DNA of 64,000 nt from Novipirellula herctigrandis (lineage in GTDB: Bacteria > Planctomycetota > Planctomycetia > Pirellulales > Pirellulaceae), in NCBI GenBank assembly GCA_007859835.1, contig SJPJ01000001.1, forward strand, positions 2,837,257-2,901,256, given 5' to 3'. The position numbers and the translations under genes were made by a program. Shown here piece after piece: positions 37,601 through 45,863 of the stretch. Positions within the stretch are counted from its first letter, which is position 1, and each line of letters opens with the position of its first letter. A model generated the notes under the pieces. That model saw only the letters and a program-made list of their open reading frames with translations. It was not told the origin of the DNA and searched no databases.

Positions 37601-38461
37601 CTAATCCAAGGTGGAGGGTTTGGTTTGATCTCGTATCGTCTTCGCTTCTTCAAGCCAACGCAGAAGCCCCGCGTCGTCATGATCTTTGAGCATTCGTCGG
37701 CAATCGTCAATCGAGTCAATCAAGCAAGCCAACTGGTTCTCAATCGCCACGCGGTTTTCTTGGCAAATCGCCAACCACATCGCTGGATCACCTGCAGCGA
37801 CGCGAGTGATGTCGAGCCATCCGCTACCGACCAGATCCGCCGATTCAGGGCAAACCAACTTGGCAACCGCCGACGAGGCTAAGTGTGGCACATGGCTGAC
37901 CGATGCCAAGTGGAGGTCATGGTCGGCCGGTGACATGACGACCGTGCGACTACCGGTGGCTTGCCAGAACGCTTCGGCCCGACTCAGCAATTCAGGGAGC
38001 GTTTGGTCACTGGGAGTCAGCACCGTTACTTTGCCGCGAAACAGGTCCGCACAAGAATGCTCGGCCCCCGTTTTTTCGCTGCCAGCGATCGGGTGAGCGG
38101 CGACAAATTTCTTTGCAGCAAGAGCGTCCATTGCCACGGCGTCAACGATTCCACGTTTGGTGCTTCCAACATCCGTCACCAAGCAATCGGGCTTTGACGC
38201 AACCGCGGCTTGCATCACGAAGTCGGCGATCCGATCCACGGGTGTTGCAATGACCACGACATCCGCCGCTTCACTGGCAACCGCGACCGAATGGGTAAAT
38301 ACGTCAGCGACTCGATTTTCGACTAAGACTTCACCTTTACGCGGATCACGAACAACCGCCGTGACATGCAACTCTCCGAACGACTCACGCAACGATTTCG
38401 CCACACTGGCGCCCAGCAACCCCACGCCAACAATCGCAATTCGTCGAGGCCAATGTTGCAT
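37601..38461 (-). CDS. tyrA: Prephenate/arogenate dehydrogenase
   Basis: A 286-residue TyrA. It has a Rossmann nucleotide-binding loop (IAIVGVGLLGASVA, GxGxxG at residues 12-17), an ATPVDRI strand, DVGSTKRGIVDAV, and the signature AAHPIAGSEKTGAEH, whose histidine and neighbours contact the substrate. Role: oxidative decarboxylation of prephenate or arogenate on the way to tyrosine. No ACT or chorismate-mutase domain is present. It lies between ribBA and purL on one strand, 11 bp before purL, so co-transcription with purL is likely. Confidence 0.93.
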   Translation of the reverse strand: MQHWPRRIAIVGVGLLGASVAKSLRESFGELHVTAVVRDPRKGEVLVENRVADVFTHSVAVASEAADVVVIATPVDRIADFVMQAAVASKPDCLVTDVGSTKRGIVDAVAMDALAAKKFVAAHPIAGSEKTGAEHSCADLFRGKVTVLTPSDQTLPELLSRAEAFWQATGSRTVVMSPADHDLHLASVSHVPHLASSAVAKLVCPESADLVGSGWLDITRVAAGDPAMWLAICQENRVAIENQLACLIDSIDDCRRMLKDHDDAGLLRWLEEAKTIRDQTKPSTLD

Positions 38462-38536
38462 AGGTGATTCAGGAATCTAAAGTGGAAAGAGGAGTCATTT
38501 GGATGGTGAACGCTCTAGGTAGTGTGCCTACAGAAA

Positions 38537-39748
38537 CTAAGCCGGTGGCAACAAATGCCCCATCTTTTCTCGTTTCGTATCCAGATAACGCTTGTTGTGA
38601 TCGTTAGCCTCCGACACAAGCGCGACCTGATCGACGACTTTCAAATCGAATCCACGTAAGTTAAACGCTTCAACCTTCTTAGGATTGTTGGTCAACAATC
38701 GCATATCGCTTAATCCGAGATCTTTCAAAATTTGCAAACCGATTCCGTAGTCTCGCATGTCCGCTTTGAACCCGAGCGCATGATTCGCTTCGACCGTATC
38801 GAGCCCCTTGTCTTGCAACGCGTAGGCTCGGATCTTTTGTGCCAATCCAATGCCGCGGCCCTCTTGCGGCAAATAAACCAAAGCGCCGCGACCTTCTTTG
38901 CTGATCATTTCGAGCGCCATGTGTAATTGGTCGCCACAATCACAGCGAAGCGAAGCGATCAAGTCACCGGTGAAACAGCTGCTGTGCATCCGAACCAATG
39001 GTGCCGGTCCGGGCGCAGTTAGGTCACCGCAGAAAAGTGCAATCGGTTGTTGGCCTTCATATTCAACCGAATACACTACGATCCGAAATTCCCCATACAT
39101 CGTCGGCAAGGACGTTTCGGCTGCTCGGCTGATCAACTTTTCGCTCACTCGGCGATGGGCAATCAGTTGTTCGATGCTGATAATTTTCAGGTTGTGTTTC
39201 TTGGCGATCGAAGCCAACCCGTCTCGGCTCGCTCGATCTCCACTTTCATCAAGCACTTCGCAAACGACGCCGGCTGGTTTTAGCCCTGCCATGCGCGCCA
39301 AATCGACTGCGGCTTCCGTATGACCGGCTCGACGCAGCACGCCACCTTGTTTGGCAAGAAGCGGGTAGACGTGACCGGGGCGGACAAATTCTTTGGCCGA
39401 TGCCGAGTCGACGGTCATCCGCAAAATCGTTTCACTTTTCTCAGCCGCGGTGATTCCTGTTCGAGCCGTTCGGATGTCCACCGGCGTCATGAAGGCGGTT
39501 TTCAGGGGGGCATCGTTATTTGCGACAATTGGCTGTAGTTCGAGCCGTTTGCAGACTTCGGGCAAAATCGAGACGCACAATTGGCCTCGTCCGGAAAGCA
39601 TGAAATTGACCACTTCGGGGGTCGCTTTTTCAGCCGCACAGACAAAATCGCCTTCATTTTCGCGGTCTTCCGCATCAACAACGATAATCACTTCGCCGCG
39701 GCGAATCGCCTCGACAGCTTCGGTTACAGAATTGAGCTCAATGGCCAT
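38537..39748 (-). CDS. ribBA: Bifunctional DHBP synthase / GTP cyclohydrolase II
   Basis: A 403-residue fusion. The N-terminal 200 residues are 3,4-dihydroxy-2-butanone 4-phosphate synthase (DAEDRENEGDFVCAAE, LSGRGQLCVSI, RAGHTEAAVDLARMAG). The C-terminal half is GTP cyclohydrolase II, with zinc-binding cysteines in SSCFTGDLIASLRCDCGDQ and the substrate region LPQEGRGIGLAQKIRAYALQ. Both halves keep their catalytic motifs. Role: the two entry steps of riboflavin synthesis. No FMN-riboswitch-like leader is visible upstream, only a promoter-like box and a hairpin. Confidence 0.96.
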   Translation of the reverse strand: MAIELNSVTEAVEAIRRGEVIIVVDAEDRENEGDFVCAAEKATPEVVNFMLSGRGQLCVSILPEVCKRLELQPIVANNDAPLKTAFMTPVDIRTARTGITAAEKSETILRMTVDSASAKEFVRPGHVYPLLAKQGGVLRRAGHTEAAVDLARMAGLKPAGVVCEVLDESGDRASRDGLASIAKKHNLKIISIEQLIAHRRVSEKLISRAAETSLPTMYGEFRIVVYSVEYEGQQPIALFCGDLTAPGPAPLVRMHSSCFTGDLIASLRCDCGDQLHMALEMISKEGRGALVYLPQEGRGIGLAQKIRAYALQDKGLDTVEANHALGFKADMRDYGIGLQILKDLGLSDMRLLTNNPKKVEAFNLRGFDLKVVDQVALVSEANDHNKRYLDTKREKMGHLLPPA

Positions 39749-40050
39749 TGGGGAACTTTTTCAATGCTTTAAATACAAAGCGTTTGGGGAAACTCGACCG
39801 CGCGACGGTCCAACGGACCCTATTATACGTCTGAGGGCGAAAACCTCCCACCGCCCTACCGCTCACGTTCTGATACCCTAGCCGCTCGCTCCAAACACTG
39901 AAATCGAATGGCATCCCCCCGTGCTAAGGGCAACCGCCATTTGCATGAATCGGGTCAGCGGGAATTAGCGGACCATTGCATCCTTGCAGAGCACGCTAGA
40001 ATGCTCGTAGCAAACCATCCTGCAAAAACGAATTATCAAAATACAAATCG
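39749..40050. other. Divergent spacer between ribBA and esterase genes
   Basis: About 300 bp without a convincing gene. It carries the ribBA promoter candidate on the minus strand and, on the plus strand, a possible TAGAAT -10 box at about 39999-40004 for the esterase gene. A short frame starting at 39908 reads as unlikely protein. Confidence 0.5.
39808..39827 (-). promoter_or_regulatory. ribBA promoter candidate with early-transcript hairpin
   Basis: On the minus strand a perfect TATAAT (39822-39827) lies about 75 bp upstream of the ribBA start, with only a poor -35 candidate (TTTTCG). Immediately downstream is GGTCCGTTGGACC (39808-39820), a five-base-pair perfect hairpin that would sit at the beginning of the transcript. 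Confidence 0.4.
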
Positions 40051-40989
40051 ATGCTGTTCCCCCAAAAATTGGATCGCGAGCAATTTGCCTGCCTCGGTCG
40101 AGCACTCCTTTTGGCCTTCGCCGTGTGGGCGGGTGCTGTGAATCCAGCTTCCGCGTCTGCGGAATCGGTCACGCCGCTTCCTTGCTTTCCGAACCAACGC
40201 TACAACGATGTTGAGGGAAAAGCAGGACTATGCGATGTTTTGCTTCCTACGGTCGACCCATCGCCCAGCGGCTACCCAACCGTGCTCGTCATTCACGGCG
40301 GAGCTTGGATGAGCGGAAGCAAATGGACCATCGAACGTTACTCGCGGTACTTGGCACGCGAAGGCTATGCGACCGTGACGATCAACTACCGACTTGCACC
40401 AAGCCACACTTTCCCGAAACAAGTCGATGACGTACGGCAATCCTTGGTTTGGATTTCCGAACATGCCGACAAGTTTCACTTTGACCTCGAACGAATCGGG
40501 TTGTTTGGCTACTCTGCGGGAGGGCACCTATCGCTGCTGGTTTCTGCGCTCCAAGACGAACCAATCGAAACACAGCGTACGGCCAGCCAATGGCATAGCG
40601 ACGATGCACGATGGAGCAAGTTGCCAAAGATCCGTGCGACATGTGCGGGTGGTCCACCTTGTAATTTCCAAACACTGCCGCTCGACAATACATCACTGGC
40701 ATTCTTTCTAGGAAGCTCTCGCCGAAAAAAGCCAGCGACATATCAGGCGGCATCGCCCATTGCCCATGTGTCCGCCGGCGATCCGCCAGTGCAAATCATT
40801 CACGGGGAAAGTGACGCACTGGTGCCGATTAAAACAAGCGTTGCGTTTTTAGAGGCAATGCAAAGCACCGGAGCGACCTGCGAGTTAGCAAAACTACCAG
40901 GCCAAGGTCACATGTTGACCTTTTTGCATCCGAAAACGAGCGAATTGATGCGAGAGTTCTTTGCAGTTAAACTACGTCCCGAAAAATGA
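40051..40989 (+). CDS. Alpha/beta-hydrolase (exported carboxylesterase-like)
   Basis: A 312-residue protein with an N-terminal signal peptide (ALLLAFAVWAGAVNPASASA). It has the oxyanion-hole motif IHGGAWMSGSK near residue 80 and the nucleophile elbow GYSAGGH with S155. A candidate acid lies in HGESDALVP and the catalytic histidine in GQGHMLTF. This is the pattern of the BD-FAE/hormone-sensitive-lipase-like exported esterases common in planctomycetes. Substrate unknown: acetylated polysaccharides are a reasonable guess. No Shine-Dalgarno sequence is obvious before the ATG. Confidence 0.88.
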   Translation: MLFPQKLDREQFACLGRALLLAFAVWAGAVNPASASAESVTPLPCFPNQRYNDVEGKAGLCDVLLPTVDPSPSGYPTVLVIHGGAWMSGSKWTIERYSRYLAREGYATVTINYRLAPSHTFPKQVDDVRQSLVWISEHADKFHFDLERIGLFGYSAGGHLSLLVSALQDEPIETQRTASQWHSDDARWSKLPKIRATCAGGPPCNFQTLPLDNTSLAFFLGSSRRKKPATYQAASPIAHVSAGDPPVQIIHGESDALVPIKTSVAFLEAMQSTGATCELAKLPGQGHMLTFLHPKTSELMREFFAVKLRPEK

Positions 40990-41033
40990 TCCTCAGCAGC
41001 TAATCTTGTTCAAAACCGAGTTTGGAATTAACT

Positions 41034-41570
41034 ATGAAGTATAAACTACTACACCTCTTCATCGCTTCTTGCATGGCTCTCCTTCTTATGCCGCGACACG
41101 CTTGGACTCAATTCGGCAGTTTTTTTGGCTTGGGCTCCAAAGTAGAAACGATGGAAATCGGCGAGCTGGTAAGTCTACTGAAGAAGCAAAACGAACGGGA
41201 ACAAACGGCACAGCAAAGCGGAATCGATTCCCCGCAGGCCGATTTTGTTCTCGTCGACGTTCGCTCCGATGCGGAAGTCGCGGTATCAGTCATCCCCGGC
41301 GCGATCACCAAATCGCAGTATGAAAGCGAACCGTCAAAGTACCAAGGAAAACTTGTCGTTCCTTACTGCACCGTCGGTGGACGCAGTGGAAAGTACGCAG
41401 CACAACTGAAGAAGGACGGTGTGAATGTGAAGAACTTTGACGGAAGTATTCTGGAATGGGTCCAAGCCGGACAACCGCTCGTCACCCTCAATGGCGAACC
41501 AACCAAACGTGTTCACATCTATAGCGACCGCTATAAAATCCCAGCAAAGTATGAAGCGGTAACGGAGTGA
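41034..41570 (+). CDS. Exported rhodanese-like domain protein
   Basis: A 178-residue protein. The ATG at 41034 begins a signal peptide (LLHLFIASCMALLLMPRHAW); a TTG four codons upstream is less likely. The rhodanese domain spans about residues 38-135, with FVLVDVRSDAEVAVSVIPGAI and the active-site loop PYCTVGGRSGKYAAQL with C112. It therefore keeps the catalytic cysteine of sulfurtransferases. Role: probably thiosulfate or persulfide handling outside the cytoplasm. It follows the esterase gene by 44 bp and may be co-transcribed. Confidence 0.85.
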   Translation: MKYKLLHLFIASCMALLLMPRHAWTQFGSFFGLGSKVETMEIGELVSLLKKQNEREQTAQQSGIDSPQADFVLVDVRSDAEVAVSVIPGAITKSQYESEPSKYQGKLVVPYCTVGGRSGKYAAQLKKDGVNVKNFDGSILEWVQAGQPLVTLNGEPTKRVHIYSDRYKIPAKYEAVTE

Positions 41571-41589
41571 CCGATGGCCGCCCTCTGCT

Positions 41590-41640
41590 GGACAATCGTG
41601 CTCGAGGGACAATCATGCTCGAGGGACAATCATGCTCGAG
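41590..41640. repeat. Intergenic 17 bp tandem repeat (3 copies)
   Basis: Three adjacent copies of GGACAATCATGCTCGAG (the first has GTG for ATG) fill most of the gap between the convergent rhodanese and AAA genes. Each copy contains a CTCGAG palindrome. No terminator is visible in the gap. Confidence 0.95.
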
Positions 41641-41685
41641 GGAAAGGCACGATAGCGAAGCAAAAGGCGACGCTATTTCGAGACA

Positions 41686-43494
41686 CTATCTTACGATAAT
41701 GTCCTTCGCCCCCTCTCCATCATCCGGTTCTTCACCAGCAGGTGCTTTTCCTGCGTTGGGTTTTGGCAGTTCCAAAACGGGCTCACCCCAATCAGCCTCG
41801 AATTTTTCTTTGCACGCCTCGCATTCCATACTGGTACCAAGCAACTGGTCATCAATGACGACCGATTGCTGACAATGGCTACACCGCACCCGCACGTTCC
41901 CTTTTTCTGCCGCCATCGCTTTGAGGTGCTCTTGCGTGATCTCCGCCACTTCAATGTCTTCCGCCGCAAGCGTGGTTAACATTTCGCGATTGACGTCCTT
42001 CATCATTGCCAAGCGATTCGCCAATCGCCGGACGCTCCGTTCAAAACTGTTACGTGCCGATCGGCCGTTTCCGAAATGGCGGTCACGATTAATGTATAAG
42101 TAAGTAAACCCGCGAAGCAGCCGGCGACGCGATTCGGTGGGCAGGGAATATTTCGACTTCTTTGAGATCAGCTCAAAGATGCGGCACAAGGCTTCGGGCG
42201 GGTAGTCGTCAAAGTGCATTGTCGTCCCCACTCGCGAACTCAATCCGGGATTACTGCGAATCATTTTCCGCATTTCCACCGGATAGCCCGCCAAGATGAC
42301 AACCAAGCGATCACGTTGATCTTCCATCCGCTTCAGTAGCGTTTGAACGGCTTCGCGACCGTATTGATCTTGGCCGTTCTCATCGATCAACGTGTAGGCT
42401 TCATCAATAAACAACACACCATCGAGCGCCTCGTCGATCTTTGCATTCGTCTTGGGGCCGGTTTGCCCAGCGTATTCAGCGACCAAACCACTTCGATCGG
42501 TTTCGACCAAATGGCCTTTTTCGAGAATCCCCAGCGCACCATAGATTTCGGCAATGATCCGTGCGACGGTCGTCTTTCCGGTCCCAGGATTGCCAACAAA
42601 TGCCATGTGTAAACTTGGGCGTGTGGCCGGCAATCCTTCCTTTTCCCGCAGCGTTTCCATCTTCAGAAAGTTCGTCAGCGTCTGGATTTGATCCTTAATC
42701 GCGTCGAGTCCGACTAATCGATCAAGTTTCGCGCGAGCTTCGGCAAGCCGTTGTTCGGGCGTACGATCGTCGATTGGCTCAGGAGTACTCTTTTTCAGTT
42801 CAGGTGTCGGTTTGGGTGTCCCACCAGGGCCGGCGACGGGCGTCGGTTTTTCTGCGGCCGTAACACCGGCTCCTTCGCGAAGGCGTTTCGCTTCGGCGCG
42901 AAGCCAATCGAGTGCATCGTGAGCGTTATCGGTGTCCGCTTGACTATTGTGCTCCACCACAACCGGCTCTCGCGCCAGTTCCTTCATTTGTTTCCGCATT
43001 TCATCCAAGTTTGCGTTGTCCGCGACGGACATCGCACCGTCAATGGAAGCCAACACGTTGGCCATCCGCATGACTAGCGTTTCGAGTTCCCCCCAACGAT
43101 CACGTATGGGGGCGATCTCAGCAAACGGACGAATCAAGTCGCCCCATTGAAATTCGTTGGACGCAGTGACCAACCAATCGACGGCTTCGTGCAATTGGTT
43201 ACCCATCACCGATTTGCCCCATAGATGCTCAAGCAAAACGCGGCCGAGTTGGCGCTGTTCCATCGTCCGAGTACTTGCCTCGGGAACAACTGCCGCAAAG
43301 ACCTTCATCAATAGCCCTTGATGCAGATCGTCCATCTGGTCGGCGATTGAATTGGCGTTGGCATCGTCTCCGAGCCATCCATAGCTTTCCCTGATTAACT
43401 TCCCGCTATCGACATACAGAGCTCGCGTTTCCCCTAGCGTATCGCGATAGAGTCGAATCGATTCAATGATTTGGTCGTCAGAAAGCTTCGCCAT
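41686..43494 (-). CDS. CbbX/SpoVK-like AAA ATPase with C-terminal zinc ribbon
   Basis: A 602-residue protein. Residues 1-205 are a helical domain of unknown family and residues 215-245 a Pro/Thr-rich linker. Residues 255-500 form an AAA module of the CbbX/SpoVK class (Walker A GNPGTGKTT at 301-309, Walker B VLFIDEA at 360-366, arginine-containing GNGRSARN at 476-483). The C-terminus carries a four-cysteine zinc ribbon (C538, C541, C558, C561) absent from classic CbbX. CbbX remodels Rubisco, but no Rubisco is here; the target is unknown. It lies 118 bp downstream of the sensor kinase gene. Confidence 0.87.
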   Translation of the reverse strand: MAKLSDDQIIESIRLYRDTLGETRALYVDSGKLIRESYGWLGDDANANSIADQMDDLHQGLLMKVFAAVVPEASTRTMEQRQLGRVLLEHLWGKSVMGNQLHEAVDWLVTASNEFQWGDLIRPFAEIAPIRDRWGELETLVMRMANVLASIDGAMSVADNANLDEMRKQMKELAREPVVVEHNSQADTDNAHDALDWLRAEAKRLREGAGVTAAEKPTPVAGPGGTPKPTPELKKSTPEPIDDRTPEQRLAEARAKLDRLVGLDAIKDQIQTLTNFLKMETLREKEGLPATRPSLHMAFVGNPGTGKTTVARIIAEIYGALGILEKGHLVETDRSGLVAEYAGQTGPKTNAKIDEALDGVLFIDEAYTLIDENGQDQYGREAVQTLLKRMEDQRDRLVVILAGYPVEMRKMIRSNPGLSSRVGTTMHFDDYPPEALCRIFELISKKSKYSLPTESRRRLLRGFTYLYINRDRHFGNGRSARNSFERSVRRLANRLAMMKDVNREMLTTLAAEDIEVAEITQEHLKAMAAEKGNVRVRCSHCQQSVVIDDQLLGTSMECEACKEKFEADWGEPVLELPKPNAGKAPAGEEPDDGEGAKDIIVR

Positions 43495-43612
43495 GGTGGT
43501 GCCGAGAAAAAAGATTGGGGCGGTCTAAGAAAACAGAAACAATTGAACACCGTTTCATCTTACCGCAGGCGATTCCGTTCCGCGACGCCCGATATCGATT
43601 TCAGCCGCGGAC

Positions 43613-45445
43613 CTATTTCAATAGTTTCAGCGTTGATCCATCGGCAGGCGATTCACCTTGCAGCGACGGTGTGGCGAGCAGAGCATCCACCGACACTTGA
43701 TCGCTCAGTCGCCAGGGCAAGGTAACCCAAAACGTGCTGCCACGCCCCAGTTCACTTTCGAAGTCGACTTCGCCTCCAAGCAGTTTTGCGAGTTCTTTGA
43801 CGATCGACAGCCCAAGCCCCGTGCCAGCAAATTCGCGAGTCAGCCCTTCGTTGTTGAGAACATTTTGGCTTTGGCGGAACTTTTGAAAAATGATTGGTTG
43901 ATCCTCCTCGGCAATACCGACCCCGGTGTCTTTCACCGAAAGACGGAAACGGCCGCTTTGCACGTCCTCGATTCGCACCGTGATCATGCCCCCTTCGGGA
44001 GTGAACTTGATCGCGTTGCTGAGCAAGTTATTAATGATTTGCCCTAGCTTGGTTTGGTCTTGGTACGCCTTCGGCAAATCGTCCCCGGTTTCCACAGACA
44101 GCGAGATATTCTTCTCTTCTGAAAGCGAATGGATCATATCGCATTGGGCCGAGACAAGTCGCCCGAGATCAAACTCGCTGCGGCGCAGCTCCATTTTCCC
44201 AGCTTCGACTTTCGCCAAGTCCAAAATGTCATTGATCATTTCCAGTAGCAACCGACCGCTCTTTTGAATGTTGGATGCGTAACGGCGCTGTTTGTCGGTC
44301 AGCGAATCGATGCCCACTAGCACTTCCGAAAATCCAATAATGCTGTTCAGAGGCGTTCTCAACTCGTGACTCATGTTCGCCAAGAAGTCACTCTTCAAAC
44401 GGTTTGCTTCGTAAAGCTGTAAGTTCAACTGAGCGAACTGATCGACGCGAGCGTCCAACTCACGGTTGACTTCCTGGATTTTGTCTTGAGTCTCGGTCAG
44501 GTGGCGAAGCATGCGATTGAACGCATCGGCAAGTTCACGAAATTCGTCCTCGGTGTCGATCGTGGCGCGTTGGTTGGTATCACCATGCGTGATCGAGTCG
44601 CTGACATCGCGAAGGTGGTAGAGAGGCTGCAAGACTAAAAAACGCACAATCGCATGTAGCACAAATAGAGTCGCAGCGATAATCGCCATCGCAAGGGCAA
44701 TCACAATCGCTCGAATCCAAGTCGTCTGGTCATGCGTTTCTTGATAAGGCATGCCAATGCGAAAAACTCGAAATGGATACTGAGATGCCAATGTCATTGG
44801 GTCTTCATCGGGCGACGTGGAAATCGAACCGCCCGTCGGACTATGGCACGACAATACGCACGTCGGCTTAAAGAACACTGGATAATAGTAGATGTAACGA
44901 TCATCGACCGGGCCGTCTTCCGCAAACACGGTCGTCCCAAGTAATCCAATGCGGCTCATCGCTTCGTTGTCACCTAAGTCCAACGGTCGTTCGACATCAG
45001 GACGGTCTTGGCCGATCTGGCGAGCAAGCCAAGCACGGTATTGAGGCTCAAGGGCTGTCAGGCGATCGAGCTCATGCGCCGTTTTGGGTTGATCGATTGT
45101 CGGCAATTTGTCGTAAGACATTGAATCTTGTAACGCCAAGACTCGAAAGTCGATCTTCGCATTTAGCAGTTCCGACCTCAGCCCGTCAAGCAATTCCTGG
45201 TTGCTGGTGACCACATCGCTCGGCAATTTCGCCGACCACTGGGCATCACTATGGATCATGTAGAGTTCAGCCGCCGCGTAATCACGAGCCCGCTGCTGTG
45301 TCGTGTTGGTGACCAACCGCTTTGCCAATAGCTGAACAACGAAAAATGCAGCGCACATCAATAAGACGATCGCTGAACCGAAAAAGAGCAGACATTTCCG
45401 CTCCAGGCTCATGGATGCGAAAACGCCTTTAATGAAGCGAAACAT
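43613..45445 (-). CDS. Membrane sensor histidine kinase with CxxxCH haem-type periplasmic domain
   Basis: A 610-residue kinase. TM1 is at about residues 19-40, and the periplasmic domain (41-243) resembles Tll0287/DUF3365-like sensors. It contains CVLSCH at 196-201, a CxxxCH variant of the c-type haem motif. TM2 is at about 244-268, HAMP at about 270-320, HisKA with SHELRTPLNSIIGFSEVL (H360), and HATPase with NNLLSNAIKFTPEGG, DTGVGI and GTGLGLSIVKELAKLLGG. No receiver domain or adjacent response regulator is seen. The frame extends upstream through a tandem repeat; the ATG at 45445 is the sensible start. Confidence 0.88.
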   Translation of the reverse strand: MFRFIKGVFASMSLERKCLLFFGSAIVLLMCAAFFVVQLLAKRLVTNTTQQRARDYAAAELYMIHSDAQWSAKLPSDVVTSNQELLDGLRSELLNAKIDFRVLALQDSMSYDKLPTIDQPKTAHELDRLTALEPQYRAWLARQIGQDRPDVERPLDLGDNEAMSRIGLLGTTVFAEDGPVDDRYIYYYPVFFKPTCVLSCHSPTGGSISTSPDEDPMTLASQYPFRVFRIGMPYQETHDQTTWIRAIVIALAMAIIAATLFVLHAIVRFLVLQPLYHLRDVSDSITHGDTNQRATIDTEDEFRELADAFNRMLRHLTETQDKIQEVNRELDARVDQFAQLNLQLYEANRLKSDFLANMSHELRTPLNSIIGFSEVLVGIDSLTDKQRRYASNIQKSGRLLLEMINDILDLAKVEAGKMELRRSEFDLGRLVSAQCDMIHSLSEEKNISLSVETGDDLPKAYQDQTKLGQIINNLLSNAIKFTPEGGMITVRIEDVQSGRFRLSVKDTGVGIAEEDQPIIFQKFRQSQNVLNNEGLTREFAGTGLGLSIVKELAKLLGGEVDFESELGRGSTFWVTLPWRLSDQVSVDALLATPSLQGESPADGSTLKLLK

Positions 45446-45495
45446 GTCCGTTAAAAATCCGTGAAATGAAAAGGGGTGAGGGCCCCGGCCTTCAA

Positions 45496-45556
45496 CTAGG
45501 CCCCCAAAACGACCAGGCCGCCAAAACGACCAGGCCGCCAAAACGACTAGGCCGCC
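45496..45556. repeat. Intergenic 17 bp tandem repeat (3.6 copies)
   Basis: Units of CCAGGCCGCCAAAACGA (with CT or CC ends) repeat 3.6 times upstream of the kinase gene. The unit sequence is unrelated to the 17 bp repeat at 41590. Confidence 0.95.
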
Positions 45557-45826
45557 AGCAGCATGGCCCATCAGTGTGACGAATTCCGTGAATTGATGGC
45601 ACCCGAGTTTTTTGGGGCGTTTTGCCGATCAATTGGGTCCAAACGACCGCTAAAACCGGACAGAAATCCCTAAACACCTTAATTTAACCAGTTTTCGCTG
45701 CTTGCTTGATGTTTTTTTATTACTAGCATGGGAGTTTAATCGATTGCCGTTGGATTCTCGCCGTGGCGATTTGTTTCGCTGGCGAGGGGACCCGATGGCT
45801 TGCCGCCCACCTGACCTTGTAAGAAT

Positions 45827-45848
45827 TCCACACGCTTAATGCTGTGGA
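45827..45848 (+). promoter_or_regulatory. Hairpin overlapping the Shine-Dalgarno of the SHD1 gene
   Basis: TCCACA (45827-45832) and TGTGGA (45843-45848) pair perfectly around a 10-base loop. The 3' arm runs into GGAGGAG (45846-45852), the probable ribosome-binding site, so folding would hide part of it. The start codon is at 45864. The functional effect is only inferred. Confidence 0.4.
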
Positions 45849-45863
45849 GGAGACAAAACAACC

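Larger units (their letters stand above)
45446..45863. other. Divergent spacer between sensor kinase and SHD1-protein genes
   Basis: About 420 bp, mostly non-coding. It holds a 17 bp tandem repeat (45496-45556), an AT-rich stretch at 45670-45745 suited to promoters, and a hairpin close to the start of the SHD1 gene. A frame reaching from the kinase through the repeat reads as low-complexity protein and is not believed. Confidence 0.6.

Noticed and set aside
39749..39905. FMN riboswitch before ribBA
   Set aside because: I looked for the conserved FMN-element blocks in the leader and did not find them.
39908..40141. 77-codon frame before the esterase
   Set aside because: It overlaps the esterase signal peptide in another frame and has no protein-like features.
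45446..45571. Upstream extension of the sensor kinase
   Set aside because: It is a translation of the 17 bp intergenic repeat. The ATG at 45445 lies just before a normal first membrane segment.
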